A stretch of 64,000 bases of DNA. It comes from Actomonas aquatica (GTDB taxonomy: Bacteria > Verrucomicrobiota > Verrucomicrobiia > Opitutales > Opitutaceae). The notes below the pieces were generated by a model that ran no database searches, was not told where the DNA came from, and was given only the letters and a program-made list of their open reading frames with translations. Location of the stretch: assembly GCF_019679435.2 (NCBI RefSeq), contig NZ_CP139781.1:5018001-5082000 (forward strand). Direction: 5' to 3'. A program made the translations under genes and the position numbers. Numbering within the stretch: position 1 is the stretch's first letter; each line of letters starts with the position of its first letter. This document shows positions 7,776 through 15,587 of the stretch, piece by piece.

Positions 7776-9482
7776 ATGCACCCATTGGATATGGCCATCA
7801 TTGGGCTCTACTTGGTTTTGTTGATTGCGGCAGGGGCGTGGTTGGCGAGGCGAGCGGGGCAGGACACGGACTCTTATTTTCTCGGCGGCCGGCGGCTGCC
7901 GTGGTGGGCGTTGGGCTCATCGGGCATGTCGAGCAACCTCGATGTGGCGGGCACGATGACGATCGTCGCGCTCATCACGCTCTACGGTTTGCAGGGTTTC
8001 TGGATTGAGATGCGCGGCGGGGTGGTGCTGCCGATCGCGGTGTTCCTTGCGTTCATGGGCAAGTGGCATCGCCGCTCGGAAGTGATGACCACGGCGGAGT
8101 GGATGACCTTACGATTTGGTGAAGGCCGCGGCGGGCGACTCGCCCGCATGACGGCGGCGCTCACCTATGTGGTGCTGACGGTCGCGATGATCGTGTTTTT
8201 CCTCGCAGCGGGGGGGCGCTTCCTGGCGGAGTTTTTGCCGTATTCAGAAACTCAATGCGCCATCGGCATCGCGTTGATCGCCTTTCTCTACACCACGGCG
8301 AGCGGACTGCATGGCGTGATCTGGACCGACGTGGTGCAGACGGTGCTGATTGGAGGCGCGGCCATCTATGTGGCGGTGGTGGCGAGTGGCATGGTGACGC
8401 CGGAGCTGCTCGATCATTGGCCGGCGTCGGACCTCAACGTGATCTGGCCAATGGCGGGAGATGAGCGGCTATCGCCCTACCTGCCGTTCTTGGCTTTTCT
8501 GGCCGTATGGATGAGCAAGGGTGTATTGGAAGGGCTGGGTGGCAGCGGCGGCTCGGCCTACATGGCGCAACGTTTTTACGCGGCGGGATCGGAGCGCGAC
8601 TGCGGCAAGTTGGCCATGCTGTGGACGGTGTTGTTTGCGGCGCGCTGGCCGATGGTGCTCGGCTTCGCCATCATCGCGATGAACCTCGGTATGGAGGTGA
8701 ATTCGGTGGAGGCGGCCGAAGGCGTGTTGCCGGTCGTGCTGCAGTCGGGGCACTTTCCGGTGGGCGTGCGTGGTTTGATTCTGGCGGCCATGCTGGCGGC
8801 GGCGATGTCGACCTTCGACAGCACGCTCAACGCCGGCGCCTCGTATGTGGTGCGCGACTTGTATCAGCCGAAACGCCCGGAGGCCTCGGATCGGCATCTG
8901 ATGGTGGTGAGTTATCTGGCTTCGGCGCTGTTGGTGGCCGTGGCCCTGGTGCTGGCGCTCTGGCTGGGTGGTTCGGTGCTCGGGGTGTGGGTGGGCATTG
9001 TGATGCTGCTGTTTCCTGCCTTTCTCGTGCCCTTTGCGCTGCGCTGGTATTGGGGGCGGTTTAACGGCGAGGGCTTTGCGGGCGGCATTGCCGGCGGTTT
9101 TGCGGCGGCGCTGTATTTCTCGTTGGCCGATCCCGCGGGATGGAATGAAGCGACGCGTTTCCTGGCCATCACGGTCGTGTCGCTGTTGACCGCGGTGGTG
9201 GGCACCCGAATCGGACCGACGGTGGACGAAGGCACGTTGCGGAAATTCTACGAGCAGATCCGGCCGTGGGGATGGTGGCCGCGCGCATGGCGACAGGCCT
9301 ACCGGCAGGAACATCGGGCAGATGGCGCGCGTTTGGGGCGGGCCTTGGTCTGGCAGATCTGCACCTTCCTCCTTCCGATGACGCTCGTGCTGCATTTGTG
9401 GATACAGGCGGCGGTGTTGGGCGTGCTTTGGATCGTGCTGGGCGTGCGACTGTGGCGCGAAAACGAAACGGCCGCGGACTGA
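7776..9482 (+). CDS. Sodium:solute symporter family transporter
   Basis: This 568-residue integral membrane protein has about 13-14 hydrophobic helices. The N-terminus (IIGLYLVLLIAAGAWLARR, then TDSYFLGGRRLPWWALGSSGMSSN) is the hallmark of the SSS family, in which helices 1-2 bind Na+ and solute. A later helix ends with AAAMSTFDSTLNAGASYVVRDLY, also typical (SSxDxxLN-like). The solute cannot be read from sequence; the flanking sucrose genes suggest a sugar. It is the only plus-strand gene inside an otherwise minus-strand set and is divergent from the phosphatase-glycosidase, with 175 bp between. An ATG five codons later (7791) is an alternative start. A strong hairpin overlaps the stop codon. 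Confidence 0.88.
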   Translation: MHPLDMAIIGLYLVLLIAAGAWLARRAGQDTDSYFLGGRRLPWWALGSSGMSSNLDVAGTMTIVALITLYGLQGFWIEMRGGVVLPIAVFLAFMGKWHRRSEVMTTAEWMTLRFGEGRGGRLARMTAALTYVVLTVAMIVFFLAAGGRFLAEFLPYSETQCAIGIALIAFLYTTASGLHGVIWTDVVQTVLIGGAAIYVAVVASGMVTPELLDHWPASDLNVIWPMAGDERLSPYLPFLAFLAVWMSKGVLEGLGGSGGSAYMAQRFYAAGSERDCGKLAMLWTVLFAARWPMVLGFAIIAMNLGMEVNSVEAAEGVLPVVLQSGHFPVGVRGLILAAMLAAAMSTFDSTLNAGASYVVRDLYQPKRPEASDRHLMVVSYLASALLVAVALVLALWLGGSVLGVWVGIVMLLFPAFLVPFALRWYWGRFNGEGFAGGIAGGFAAALYFSLADPAGWNEATRFLAITVVSLLTAVVGTRIGPTVDEGTLRKFYEQIRPWGWWPRAWRQAYRQEHRADGARLGRALVWQICTFLLPMTLVLHLWIQAAVLGVLWIVLGVRLWRENETAAD

Positions 9483-9492
9483 GCCGCGGCCG
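9469..9492. terminator. Hairpin between convergent genes
   Basis: CGGCCGCGG and CCGCGGCCG pair around a six-base loop containing the stop codon of the symporter. It lies at the convergence with the sucrose-phosphate-synthase-like gene and may end transcription from both sides. There is no clear T-tract, so this is a structural inference. Confidence 0.45.
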
Positions 9493-9522
9493 GTGAGAGG
9501 ATCGGAATGAAGGCGCGGCGGC

Positions 9523-10860
9523 TCAATCGCCGTCGTGCCAAGGCTCGCTCCAGTCGTCCTCCTCAAGGCGGTGGGGACTGGGGCGTCCTTCGACGAGACC
9601 GATAAGCTGCTGGGCGATACCGGTCCAGGTGAAGAGACTGCGGGCCTTGTGCGCGCCCATGCGTTTCATGCGGTTGCGCAGTTTGGCGTGGCGCAACGGC
9701 TTCATCATGGTGATGCCCAGATCCTCGGCGTCGAAGGTGTCGGCGAAGAGGGCGTGGCGGCCGTAGCTGACGGCGCGGAAGAGGCCGCCGTGAATCGTGA
9801 CAACCGTGGGCGTGCCGCAGGCCATTGCCTCGATGGCCGTCATGCCGAAGGGTTCGTAGCGGCTGGAGAGCACAAAGAGGTCGGCGGCGCGGTAGTAGTC
9901 GGGCAGGTCCTCGTCGGAGATAAAGCTGCCAAACTTCACGCGGCGCTGCAGACCGAGGTCCTTCACGCGGGCCTTGATGTCGGCGAGGATCTTGCGCTCC
10001 TGCTTGTCCATCTTCTTGCCGCCGACGGCGAGACGGAGCTCGGCGTCCGGTATCCGTTTTGCGGTGACAGCAAAGGCTTCGACGAGGAGGTCGTAGCCTT
10101 TGTTGGTGGCGAGACGGCCGAGGGCGACGACGGTGGGTTTCTTGAACCCGAAGCGTTTGCGGATGCTGGCGCGGCTGGCTTCGCTGACGGGGAAGAAGCG
10201 GTTGTCGTCGTAGCCGGGCGGGATCATCGCGGTGCGGCTGGCGTGCACGCCGTAGTCCTTGATGATCATGTCGTGCTGCGGCGGTGTGGTCGCAAGCACG
10301 ATGTCGCAGTTGTTGTAGAGGATGGTTTCCTGGCGGACGCGTTCGGTGAAGTTGAACTCCTTTTCAAAGCTGTCGGCTTGGTCCGGATAGTCCTGCTCCA
10401 TGCGGTTCTTTTTCCACATGCCGAGGGAGTGCGGCGTGTGCACGTGCGGCACGGATAGGGCGTCGGAAAGACGTTGGCCGGCGATGCCACCGTCCCAGTA
10501 GTGGCTGTTGACGAACTCGTAGGTGAGCTTGTGGCGCTTGATGAAGCGCAGGGCGTTTTCGCCCCATTCCATCAGATCCTCGTGGAGATATTCCTTGGGG
10601 ATAAATTCGTTACCGCCGCAGGCCATGCGAATGACGCGGACGCGGCCACTGACCACATCGATCTCGGGCTGGTCCTCGAAACGGCGAGTCCAGACATCGA
10701 CGTCGTAGCCGAGCTGGCCGAGTTTCTTGGCGAGTTCCAACACATACACTACCTGGCCTCCGGTGTCGGCGGCACCGAGCGGCGGGTTGGCGGCGACGTA
10801 TCCATGAGTGGATACCATCGCGATGCGCGGTCGTTTTGGATCTACTGTAATCGCGGACAT
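9523..10860 (-). CDS. Sucrose-phosphate-synthase-like GT4 glycosyltransferase
   Basis: This is a 445-residue GT4 (GT-B fold) enzyme. The N-terminal GAADTGGQVVYVLELAKKLGQLGYDVDVWTRR is characteristic of sucrose synthase/sucrose-phosphate synthase proteins, in which the GGQ loop binds the acceptor. HTPHSLGMWKK near 142-152 and the C-terminal RYEPFGMTAIEAMACG (E-x7-E, about 330-345) are the donor-binding signatures. Expected reaction: NDP-glucose plus fructose 6-phosphate to sucrose 6-phosphate. A mannosylfructose-phosphate synthase is the main alternative, as it has the same architecture. The neighbouring phosphatase and fructokinase-like genes support the pathway. It converges with the symporter gene. 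Confidence 0.85.
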   Translation of the reverse strand: MSAITVDPKRPRIAMVSTHGYVAANPPLGAADTGGQVVYVLELAKKLGQLGYDVDVWTRRFEDQPEIDVVSGRVRVIRMACGGNEFIPKEYLHEDLMEWGENALRFIKRHKLTYEFVNSHYWDGGIAGQRLSDALSVPHVHTPHSLGMWKKNRMEQDYPDQADSFEKEFNFTERVRQETILYNNCDIVLATTPPQHDMIIKDYGVHASRTAMIPPGYDDNRFFPVSEASRASIRKRFGFKKPTVVALGRLATNKGYDLLVEAFAVTAKRIPDAELRLAVGGKKMDKQERKILADIKARVKDLGLQRRVKFGSFISDEDLPDYYRAADLFVLSSRYEPFGMTAIEAMACGTPTVVTIHGGLFRAVSYGRHALFADTFDAEDLGITMMKPLRHAKLRNRMKRMGAHKARSLFTWTGIAQQLIGLVEGRPSPHRLEEDDWSEPWHDGD

Positions 10861-10956
10861 AAGCTGAATAGTAGCTATAAACCGCGTTGAGGGCGAACGG
10901 TTCGCGCAAAACGCACGATTTCTCGCCGATGATGAAGGAGCAAATGGCGGTGCGAT

Positions 10957-11808
10957 TCACCCGAGCGGTCGTCCCTCGCGGTATCCGCATTGCTCGTAGT
11001 GGTGGGCGCCGGACGTGAAGGTGCCGGCGTCGATCGCGATGCGAACATCCGGGTGGCGGTCGAGGTAGGACGCTTCGGGGAAGGTTTGCAGCACCATCAC
11101 GGATTGACCCAGCGCGGCCGGAGGTTGGCGCGGATTATCTGGTGAGGCGCCGGCGGGCGCGGGTGGCAATTGTATCCAGTTCTCCATGCCATCATGAACC
11201 GCGGTCACCACGAAACCGAGATTGTGGGCGAAGCGACGGAGAATCTCGGGCGAGGTGATGCGATTGAGCACGCGATCGAGTCGGGTGTCCGCGACCGTGA
11301 TTTCGAAAAGCTCCCAGTGTCGTGCGTTGGCAAAATCGAGAAACGAAAAGACCACGCGCCCATCAGGTTTCAGCACGCGGCGCGCCTCGCGGAGAAAGCG
11401 GTAGATGTCCTCATCGAGCAGGTGCGTGAAGACGGAGAAAAAACTGACGAAGTCGGCGTGTTGGTCGGGGGTGGGGATGACGCAGTCGGTGGTGACGTGA
11501 AACTCCCAATCGCGACGGGCGCAGGCTTTCTCGGCTTCACGCAAGGGGCCCGTGATGACGTCGGTGCCGATGAAGGTGCCGGTGAGGTAGTCGACGAGAC
11601 TGCGAGGCAGGCGACCGGACCCGGTGCCGACGTCGACGAGGCAGTGCTCGGGGCGCAGGCCGAGTTGGATGAGAGCGGATTTTTCGAGTTGGCCGATCTC
11701 CGCGAAACGATCACCGACGACGAGTTCCAGCGCACGTTCGTAACCGTGTTCGGCGATCATGCGCTCAAAATGAGCCTGGTAGGTGCTGCGGTAGTCGGGG
11801 CGTTGCAT
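10957..11808 (-). CDS. Class I SAM-dependent methyltransferase
   Basis: This 283-residue protein has a Rossmann methyltransferase core: LVDVGTGSGRLPRSLVDYL (motif I), GTDVITGPL (motif II, acidic) and an FVSFFSVFTHLLDEDIYRFLREARRVLKPDGRVVFS stretch (motifs IV-V). The last ~35 residues (YLDRHPDVRIAIDAGTF, then GAHHYEQCGYREGRP) form a short module of the type NPDV...SGxxHYxxxGxxEGR, seen at the ends of many polysaccharide-linked glycosyltransferases and methyltransferases. The start at 11808 gives MQRPDYRSTY; an earlier in-frame ATG exists at 11850. The substrate is unknown. The tail hints at a surface-glycan role, which is inference. Confidence 0.78.
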   Translation of the reverse strand: MQRPDYRSTYQAHFERMIAEHGYERALELVVGDRFAEIGQLEKSALIQLGLRPEHCLVDVGTGSGRLPRSLVDYLTGTFIGTDVITGPLREAEKACARRDWEFHVTTDCVIPTPDQHADFVSFFSVFTHLLDEDIYRFLREARRVLKPDGRVVFSFLDFANARHWELFEITVADTRLDRVLNRITSPEILRRFAHNLGFVVTAVHDGMENWIQLPPAPAGASPDNPRQPPAALGQSVMVLQTFPEASYLDRHPDVRIAIDAGTFTSGAHHYEQCGYREGRPLG

Positions 11809-11936
11809 CGGGCGGTTCCGCGAAAACGGTGGGGTTGCCAACAGCGACAACCCGGGGGCGCGGTTCCTCCATCGATGCGCGAAAATGAGCCGGCTCGGCT
11901 CAACCCGCTCCGGCCAAGGAGGGGCGAATCAGCGGA

Positions 11937-12968
11937 TCAGAGCAGGTCGCCTTGGTCGGCGAAGCCCTTGAGGCCGAGAGCCTGGTAGGCTTTGGCGGTG
12001 AGCACGCGGCCCTGCTGGGTGCGTTGCAGGTAGCCCTCCTGGATCAGGAAGGGTTCGTGGACCTCCTCGAGGGTGTCCGCCTCCTCGCCGACGGCGATGG
12101 CGACGGTGCCGAGGCCGACGGGGCCGCCTTTGTAGTTTTCGGCCATGACGCGCATCATGCGTTTGTCCATCTCGTCGAGGCCACGGGCATCGATCTCGAG
12201 CAGCTCGAGGGCGCGGGAGGCGACCTCCTTGGTGATCTTGCCGTCGGCGCGTTCCTGGGCGTAGTCGCGAACAAAGTTGATGAGGTTGTTGGCGATGCGC
12301 GGGGTGCCGCGGCAACGGGCGGCGATTTCGCGGGCGCCGGCTTCGTCGATTTCCACGCCGAGTAGGCCGCAGGAGCGGCGCACGATGCCCATGAGGGTCT
12401 TGGTGTTGTAGTAATCGAGGCGCGTTTGCAGCGTGAAACGGGAGCGCAACGGGGCGGTTAGCAGACCGGCGCGGGTGGTCGCGCCCACGAGGGTGAAGCG
12501 CGGAATGGAGAGGCGCACGCTGCGAGCGTTGGGCCCCTGGTCGATCATGATATCGAGGCGGAAATCCTCCATCGCGGTGTAGAGGTATTCCTCGACGGTC
12601 TTGGGGATGCGGTGGATCTCGTCGATGAAGAGGAGGTCGCCCTCCTCCAGGGAGGTGAGCAGGCCGGCGAGGTCGGAGGCTTTCTCGACAACGGGGCCGG
12701 AGGTGACGCGCACGTTCTTGCCCAGCTCGTATCCAAGAATAAATGACAGGGTGGTCTTGCCGAGGCCGGGAGGACCGGAGAGCAGAATGTGGTTGAGGGC
12801 GTCGCCGCGGCGGCGGGCGGCGCCGACCATGACTTGCAGGCGTTCGACGGTTTTGGGCTGGCCGGTGAAATCGGCGAAGGAGAGGGGGCGCAGGGCGGCC
12901 TCGGTGGCGGTTTCGGGCGCGTTGAGGGTGGAGGCCAGGTAGTCGGTGCCTTTGGGTTGGTCGGGCAT
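11937..12968 (-). CDS. ruvB: Holliday junction branch migration helicase RuvB
   Basis: This 343-residue AAA+ ATPase matches RuvB throughout. It has RPLSFADFTGQ near the start, Walker A SGPPGLGKTT (~64-73), Walker B LLFIDEIHR (~112-120), the presensor beta-hairpin region, LVGATTRAGLLTAPLRSRF (sensor 1 and arginine finger area) and the C-terminal winged helix with QRTQQGRVLTAKAYQALGL. RuvB drives branch migration with RuvA during recombinational repair. Neither ruvA nor ruvC is next to it, which is not unusual. A heptad array (12977-13018) sits between it and the vapC gene upstream. Confidence 0.97.
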   Translation of the reverse strand: MPDQPKGTDYLASTLNAPETATEAALRPLSFADFTGQPKTVERLQVMVGAARRRGDALNHILLSGPPGLGKTTLSFILGYELGKNVRVTSGPVVEKASDLAGLLTSLEEGDLLFIDEIHRIPKTVEEYLYTAMEDFRLDIMIDQGPNARSVRLSIPRFTLVGATTRAGLLTAPLRSRFTLQTRLDYYNTKTLMGIVRRSCGLLGVEIDEAGAREIAARCRGTPRIANNLINFVRDYAQERADGKITKEVASRALELLEIDARGLDEMDKRMMRVMAENYKGGPVGLGTVAIAVGEEADTLEEVHEPFLIQEGYLQRTQQGRVLTAKAYQALGLKGFADQGDLL

Positions 12969-12976
12969 GGGGGCGA

Positions 12977-13018
12977 AGTCAGAGGTCTGAAGGCGGAAGG
13001 CGGAAGCCAGAAGTGTGA
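12977..13018. repeat. Purine-rich heptanucleotide array (6 units ending GA)
   Basis: Six consecutive 7-nt units all end in GA (AGTCAGA, GGTCTGA, AGGCGGA, AGGCGGA, AGCCAGA, AGTGTGA). It fills most of the 60 bp between ruvB and vapC. Confidence 0.65.
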
Positions 13019-13028
13019 GACGGACAAA

Positions 13029-13421
13029 TCACGGCAGGTCGTTGAAGACGGTGAGGCCGGGGACCTGGTTGAAATGGCGGTCGAAGGTGAGGACGGCGGC
13101 GCCGTAGTCGAGGGCGGTCGCGGCGATGGTGATGTCGGTGGCCGGAATGACGGCGCCGTGCCGATCGAGGTCCCAAGCGAGCCGGGCGGCGCGTTGCCAC
13201 GTGCTCGGGGTCGGGTTGAGGAAGCGCAGAGTGGCGAAGCGCTCCTCGTAGTGTTTGCGCACGAAGGGATCGGAGCGGCCGCGGATGACTTCAACCCAAA
13301 CGACGCCGTTGATGGCGAAGTCGTAGCGAGAACTGAATTGATCGAGCGCGGCGAAGGATTGGCGGTATTCCCGCGCGAGGCGGATGAAGTAGCTGCTATC
13401 GATCAGGACAAGTTCGGCCAT
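13029..13421 (-). CDS. vapC: VapC-type PIN-domain toxin
   Basis: This is a 130-residue PIN ribonuclease. The acidic metal-binding residues of the fold are in place: Asp8 in VLIDSSYFI, Glu near 43 in VVWVEVIRG, Asp near 96 in PATDITIAATAL and Asp near 113 in VLTFDRHF. VapC toxins cleave RNA, commonly tRNA, and are held inactive by the paired VapB. The antitoxin-like gene ends 20 bp upstream on the same strand, giving the usual antitoxin-toxin order. No frame damage is visible, so the module appears functional. Confidence 0.88.
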   Translation of the reverse strand: MAELVLIDSSYFIRLAREYRQSFAALDQFSSRYDFAINGVVWVEVIRGRSDPFVRKHYEERFATLRFLNPTPSTWQRAARLAWDLDRHGAVIPATDITIAATALDYGAAVLTFDRHFNQVPGLTVFNDLP

Positions 13422-13441
13422 GACGGCGAGGCGGCGACGAT

Positions 13442-13771
13442 TTAGGGGCGAGGGTCTTCCGTGGCGTGGCCGTGGGAAGCATCGTCGTCTTCGGCAGCAT
13501 GGCCGAGAATTTTGCTATGACGTTTCAAGAAACGTTGGACGGCCTCTTCGTCGTAGTCGGGCGGATCGATGGCGTCTGAGGGCTGCGGGGCGGAGTCCTT
13601 GAGCCAGTCCTCGTAGGTCGGCCAGAGCGGTGTGCGGAACAGCTTGCGCTGCTTGTGCCGTCGAGCGAGGTCGCGCAGGGCCATCTCTACGGCGGCGGTT
13701 TTGGTTTTGGCGCCGGTGAGTTCCATGACCTCCGCGAGGACATCCTCGTCGATGTGCATCGTCATTTTCAT
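13442..13771 (-). CDS. vapB: VapB-type antitoxin
   Basis: This 109-residue protein starts MKMTMHIDEDVLAEVMELTGAKTKTAAVEMAL, a ribbon-helix-helix DNA-binding head of the VapB (DUF2191-like) family. Next come RDLARRHKQRKLFR and an acidic, His-rich tail that would wrap the PIN toxin. It lies directly upstream of vapC. VapB proteins usually repress their own promoter through paired inverted repeats; two such repeats lie just upstream at 13787-13837. The tail after residue ~85 is longer than in many VapB proteins. Confidence 0.85.
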   Translation of the reverse strand: MKMTMHIDEDVLAEVMELTGAKTKTAAVEMALRDLARRHKQRKLFRTPLWPTYEDWLKDSAPQPSDAIDPPDYDEEAVQRFLKRHSKILGHAAEDDDASHGHATEDPRP

Positions 13772-13786
13772 GATGGAGAGAAGGAG

Positions 13787-13837
13787 TATGGCTCGGAAGC
13801 CATATCGTCAAGATCGAGTATGGCACGCGAGCCATAC
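13787..13837 (-). promoter_or_regulatory. Probable vapBC operator (two TATGGC/GCCATA inverted repeats)
   Basis: Two inverted repeats lie 16-66 bp upstream of the vapB start: TATGGCT-N4-AGCCATA at 13787-13804 and GTATGGC-N6-GCCATAC at 13818-13837. Both use the same TATGGC half-site, and their centres are 32 bp apart, about three helical turns. Binding by the ribbon-helix-helix antitoxin is inferred from family behaviour. Confidence 0.7.
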
Positions 13838-13875
13838 TGGGTTGTAAGTGTAAGTGAGGGAGAGGGTAATGAAGA

Positions 13876-13898
13876 GTTGTCACCTAATGGGTGACAAC
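13876..13898. repeat. TAAT-loop hairpin, covarying relative
   Basis: GTTGTCACC-TAATG-GGTGACAAC has nine paired bases. Compared with the copies at 3165 and 3335 the loop-closing pair is C-G instead of G-C, so pairing is kept by a double change. Confidence 0.75.
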
Positions 13899-13901
13899 TT
13901 T

Positions 13902-13943
13902 GGGGGCGGCGAGGGGGCGGCGAGGGGGCGGCGAGGGGGCGGA
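13902..13943. repeat. 11-bp tandem repeat GGGGGCGGCGA
   Basis: Three exact copies and most of a fourth stand in a row in the gene-free stretch between vapB and murA. It is G-rich on the plus strand, with runs of five G. Confidence 0.8.
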
Positions 13944-13968
13944 GTGGCAGGGGCCGAGGGGCAGCGGG

Positions 13969-14107
13969 GAGCGGCCGAGACGGCCGCTGCTACACTCGGA
14001 CTGGAGGTAGCGGCGGGGGTGTTGCTCGCGGCTGGTGGGCGGTGGTGGGGTGCCGAGGCTGGAAGCCTCGGCCACGGTTCCGGGGTGTGGGCGCGGCATC
14101 TTGCCGC
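13969..14107. repeat. REP-like palindrome cluster between vapB and murA
   Basis: A GCGGCCG-AGA-CGGCCGC palindrome at 13971-13987 is followed by CTAC (a GTAG foot on the minus strand). A facing GTAG lies at 14007, then a CCGAGG palindrome (14053-14075) and a GCGGCATCTTGCCGC hairpin (14093-14107). The same order of modules recurs at 17.9-18.2 kb. No coding sequence is seen in 13838-14144. Confidence 0.75.
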
Positions 14108-14144
14108 AGCGGTGTTTGGCGGCGGCGCGCCCTACAGGTGGGGC

Positions 14145-15440
14145 TTAGTCGCGCCAGGTGAGTTGGGCGCCGAGGGAGTTGAGGTTTTCGACGAAACGGG
14201 GGTGGGCGCGTTTGATGATCTCGGCGTGGCGCACGATGCTTTCACCCGGGATCGAGGCGGCGACCATGGCGAGGGCGACGGCAGCGCGGATGATGTAGGG
14301 CGAATCCACGACCGCAGGTCTTAGCGGCCGCCCGCCAAACACGATGAGGCGGTGCGGGTCGCTCACGACCGCATGCGCGCCAAATTTCGCCAGCTCGGGG
14401 ATCCAGGAGAAGCCGTTTTCGTAGACCTTGTTCCAGAAGTGGATGGTGCCTTCGGTGTGGGTGCTGAGCGCGATCATGAGCGGCAGCAAGTCGACCGAGA
14501 AGTAGGGCCAGGGGGCGGCTTCGATTTTGGGCAACAGGTTGCTGGTGCGCGGGGGCTCGATGCGAAGGGATTGGTTGCGCTCGACGATGGCGGTGGTGCC
14601 CTCGTGGCGGACTTTGACGCCGAGGCGGGCGAAGGCGCGAGTGATGAGGTCGAAGTGCTGGGGCACGGAGTTTTCGACGCGGATCTCACCGCCGGTGATG
14701 GCGCCGAGCGCGAGGAAGGTAACGACTTCGTGGTAGTCGGTGCCGATAGTGATGTCGGCGCCGTGCAGTTTTTCCACGCCGGTGATGGTGAGGCGGCTGG
14801 TGCCGAGTCCCTCGATCTGCGCGCCCATGGCGATGAGGGCGCCGACGAGGTCCTGGACGTGCGGCTCGCTGGCCGCGTTCATGAGGGTGGATTGGCCGTC
14901 GGCGAGGGCGGCGGCCATGGCGAAGTTTTCGGTCACGGTGACCGACATGTAGTCGAGCCAAGTGCGGGCGGCGGTGAAGCGGCGGCCGGGCAGGGCGATG
15001 GTGAGCGGTTCGGTGCCGGAGATGTCGGTGCCGAGAGCGGTGAGCACGTCGAGGTGGGGATCGATCTCGCGGACGCCGAGCGAGCAGCCCTTGGTGTTGG
15101 AGCGGACCACGATTTTGCCGAGGCGGTGGAGCAGGGCCGGGTAGAGCAGGACGGTGGAGCGCATGTCCTGCGGCAGTTCGGAGTCGGTGAGCTGGGGAGC
15201 GAAGTTGGCGTGGTCGACGCGCATGACGCCGGCGGTGCGGTCCCAGTCGATGGCGGAGCCCTGTTGGGAGAAGAAGGTGACCAGTTTGTTGAGGTCGGTG
15301 ATGTCGGGCACGTTGCGCAGGGTCACCGGTTCATCGGTGAGCAGGGTGGCGCAGAAGATGGGCAACACGGAGTTTTTGTTGCCGGAGGGAGTGATGGTGC
15401 CGGAGAGCGGATTGCCGCCTTGGACGACGAGGTCGGACAT
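14145..15440 (-). CDS. murA: UDP-N-acetylglucosamine 1-carboxyvinyltransferase
   Basis: This 431-residue protein has the EPSP-synthase-type double barrel of MurA, which transfers enolpyruvate from PEP to UDP-GlcNAc in the first committed step of peptidoglycan synthesis. The N-terminus has VQGGNPLSGTITPSGNKNSVLP with the conserved Lys. SNTKGCSLGVREIDPHLDVL near residues 115-134 carries the Cys of the active-site loop. Length is normal (E. coli 419). Family members vary in substrate, and an aminoglycoside- or antibiotic-linked paralogue cannot be excluded because the rest of the cell-wall cluster is not adjacent. No partner gene shares its transcript clearly. Confidence 0.9.
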   Translation of the reverse strand: MSDLVVQGGNPLSGTITPSGNKNSVLPIFCATLLTDEPVTLRNVPDITDLNKLVTFFSQQGSAIDWDRTAGVMRVDHANFAPQLTDSELPQDMRSTVLLYPALLHRLGKIVVRSNTKGCSLGVREIDPHLDVLTALGTDISGTEPLTIALPGRRFTAARTWLDYMSVTVTENFAMAAALADGQSTLMNAASEPHVQDLVGALIAMGAQIEGLGTSRLTITGVEKLHGADITIGTDYHEVVTFLALGAITGGEIRVENSVPQHFDLITRAFARLGVKVRHEGTTAIVERNQSLRIEPPRTSNLLPKIEAAPWPYFSVDLLPLMIALSTHTEGTIHFWNKVYENGFSWIPELAKFGAHAVVSDPHRLIVFGGRPLRPAVVDSPYIIRAAVALAMVAASIPGESIVRHAEIIKRAHPRFVENLNSLGAQLTWRD

Positions 15441-15521
15441 GAAGGAAGAGGTTTAAGTGGAAAGGGGAAGTGAAAGGGGCGGAGGGAGGTGGGGGAAGGG
15501 AAGAGTGGGAGTGAAGGGGCC

Positions 15522-15553
15522 AAAAAAAGCGCCCGTCGGTGAGGACGGGCGCT
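15522..15553 (-). terminator. Rho-independent terminator of the RGG-protein gene
   Basis: On the minus strand an AGCGCCCGTC stem pairs with GACGGGCGCT, followed at once by seven T. It lies 34 bp past the stop of the RGG-rich gene and would insulate it from murA. Confidence 0.88.
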
Positions 15554-15587
15554 GAAGGAGTAAGTGGCGGGTGAACGCTGGGTCGGC

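Noticed and set aside
6005..8008. Plus-strand open frame across the phosphatase-glycosidase gene
   Set aside because: No domain match, low-complexity valine/glycine content, and it overlaps two well-supported genes.
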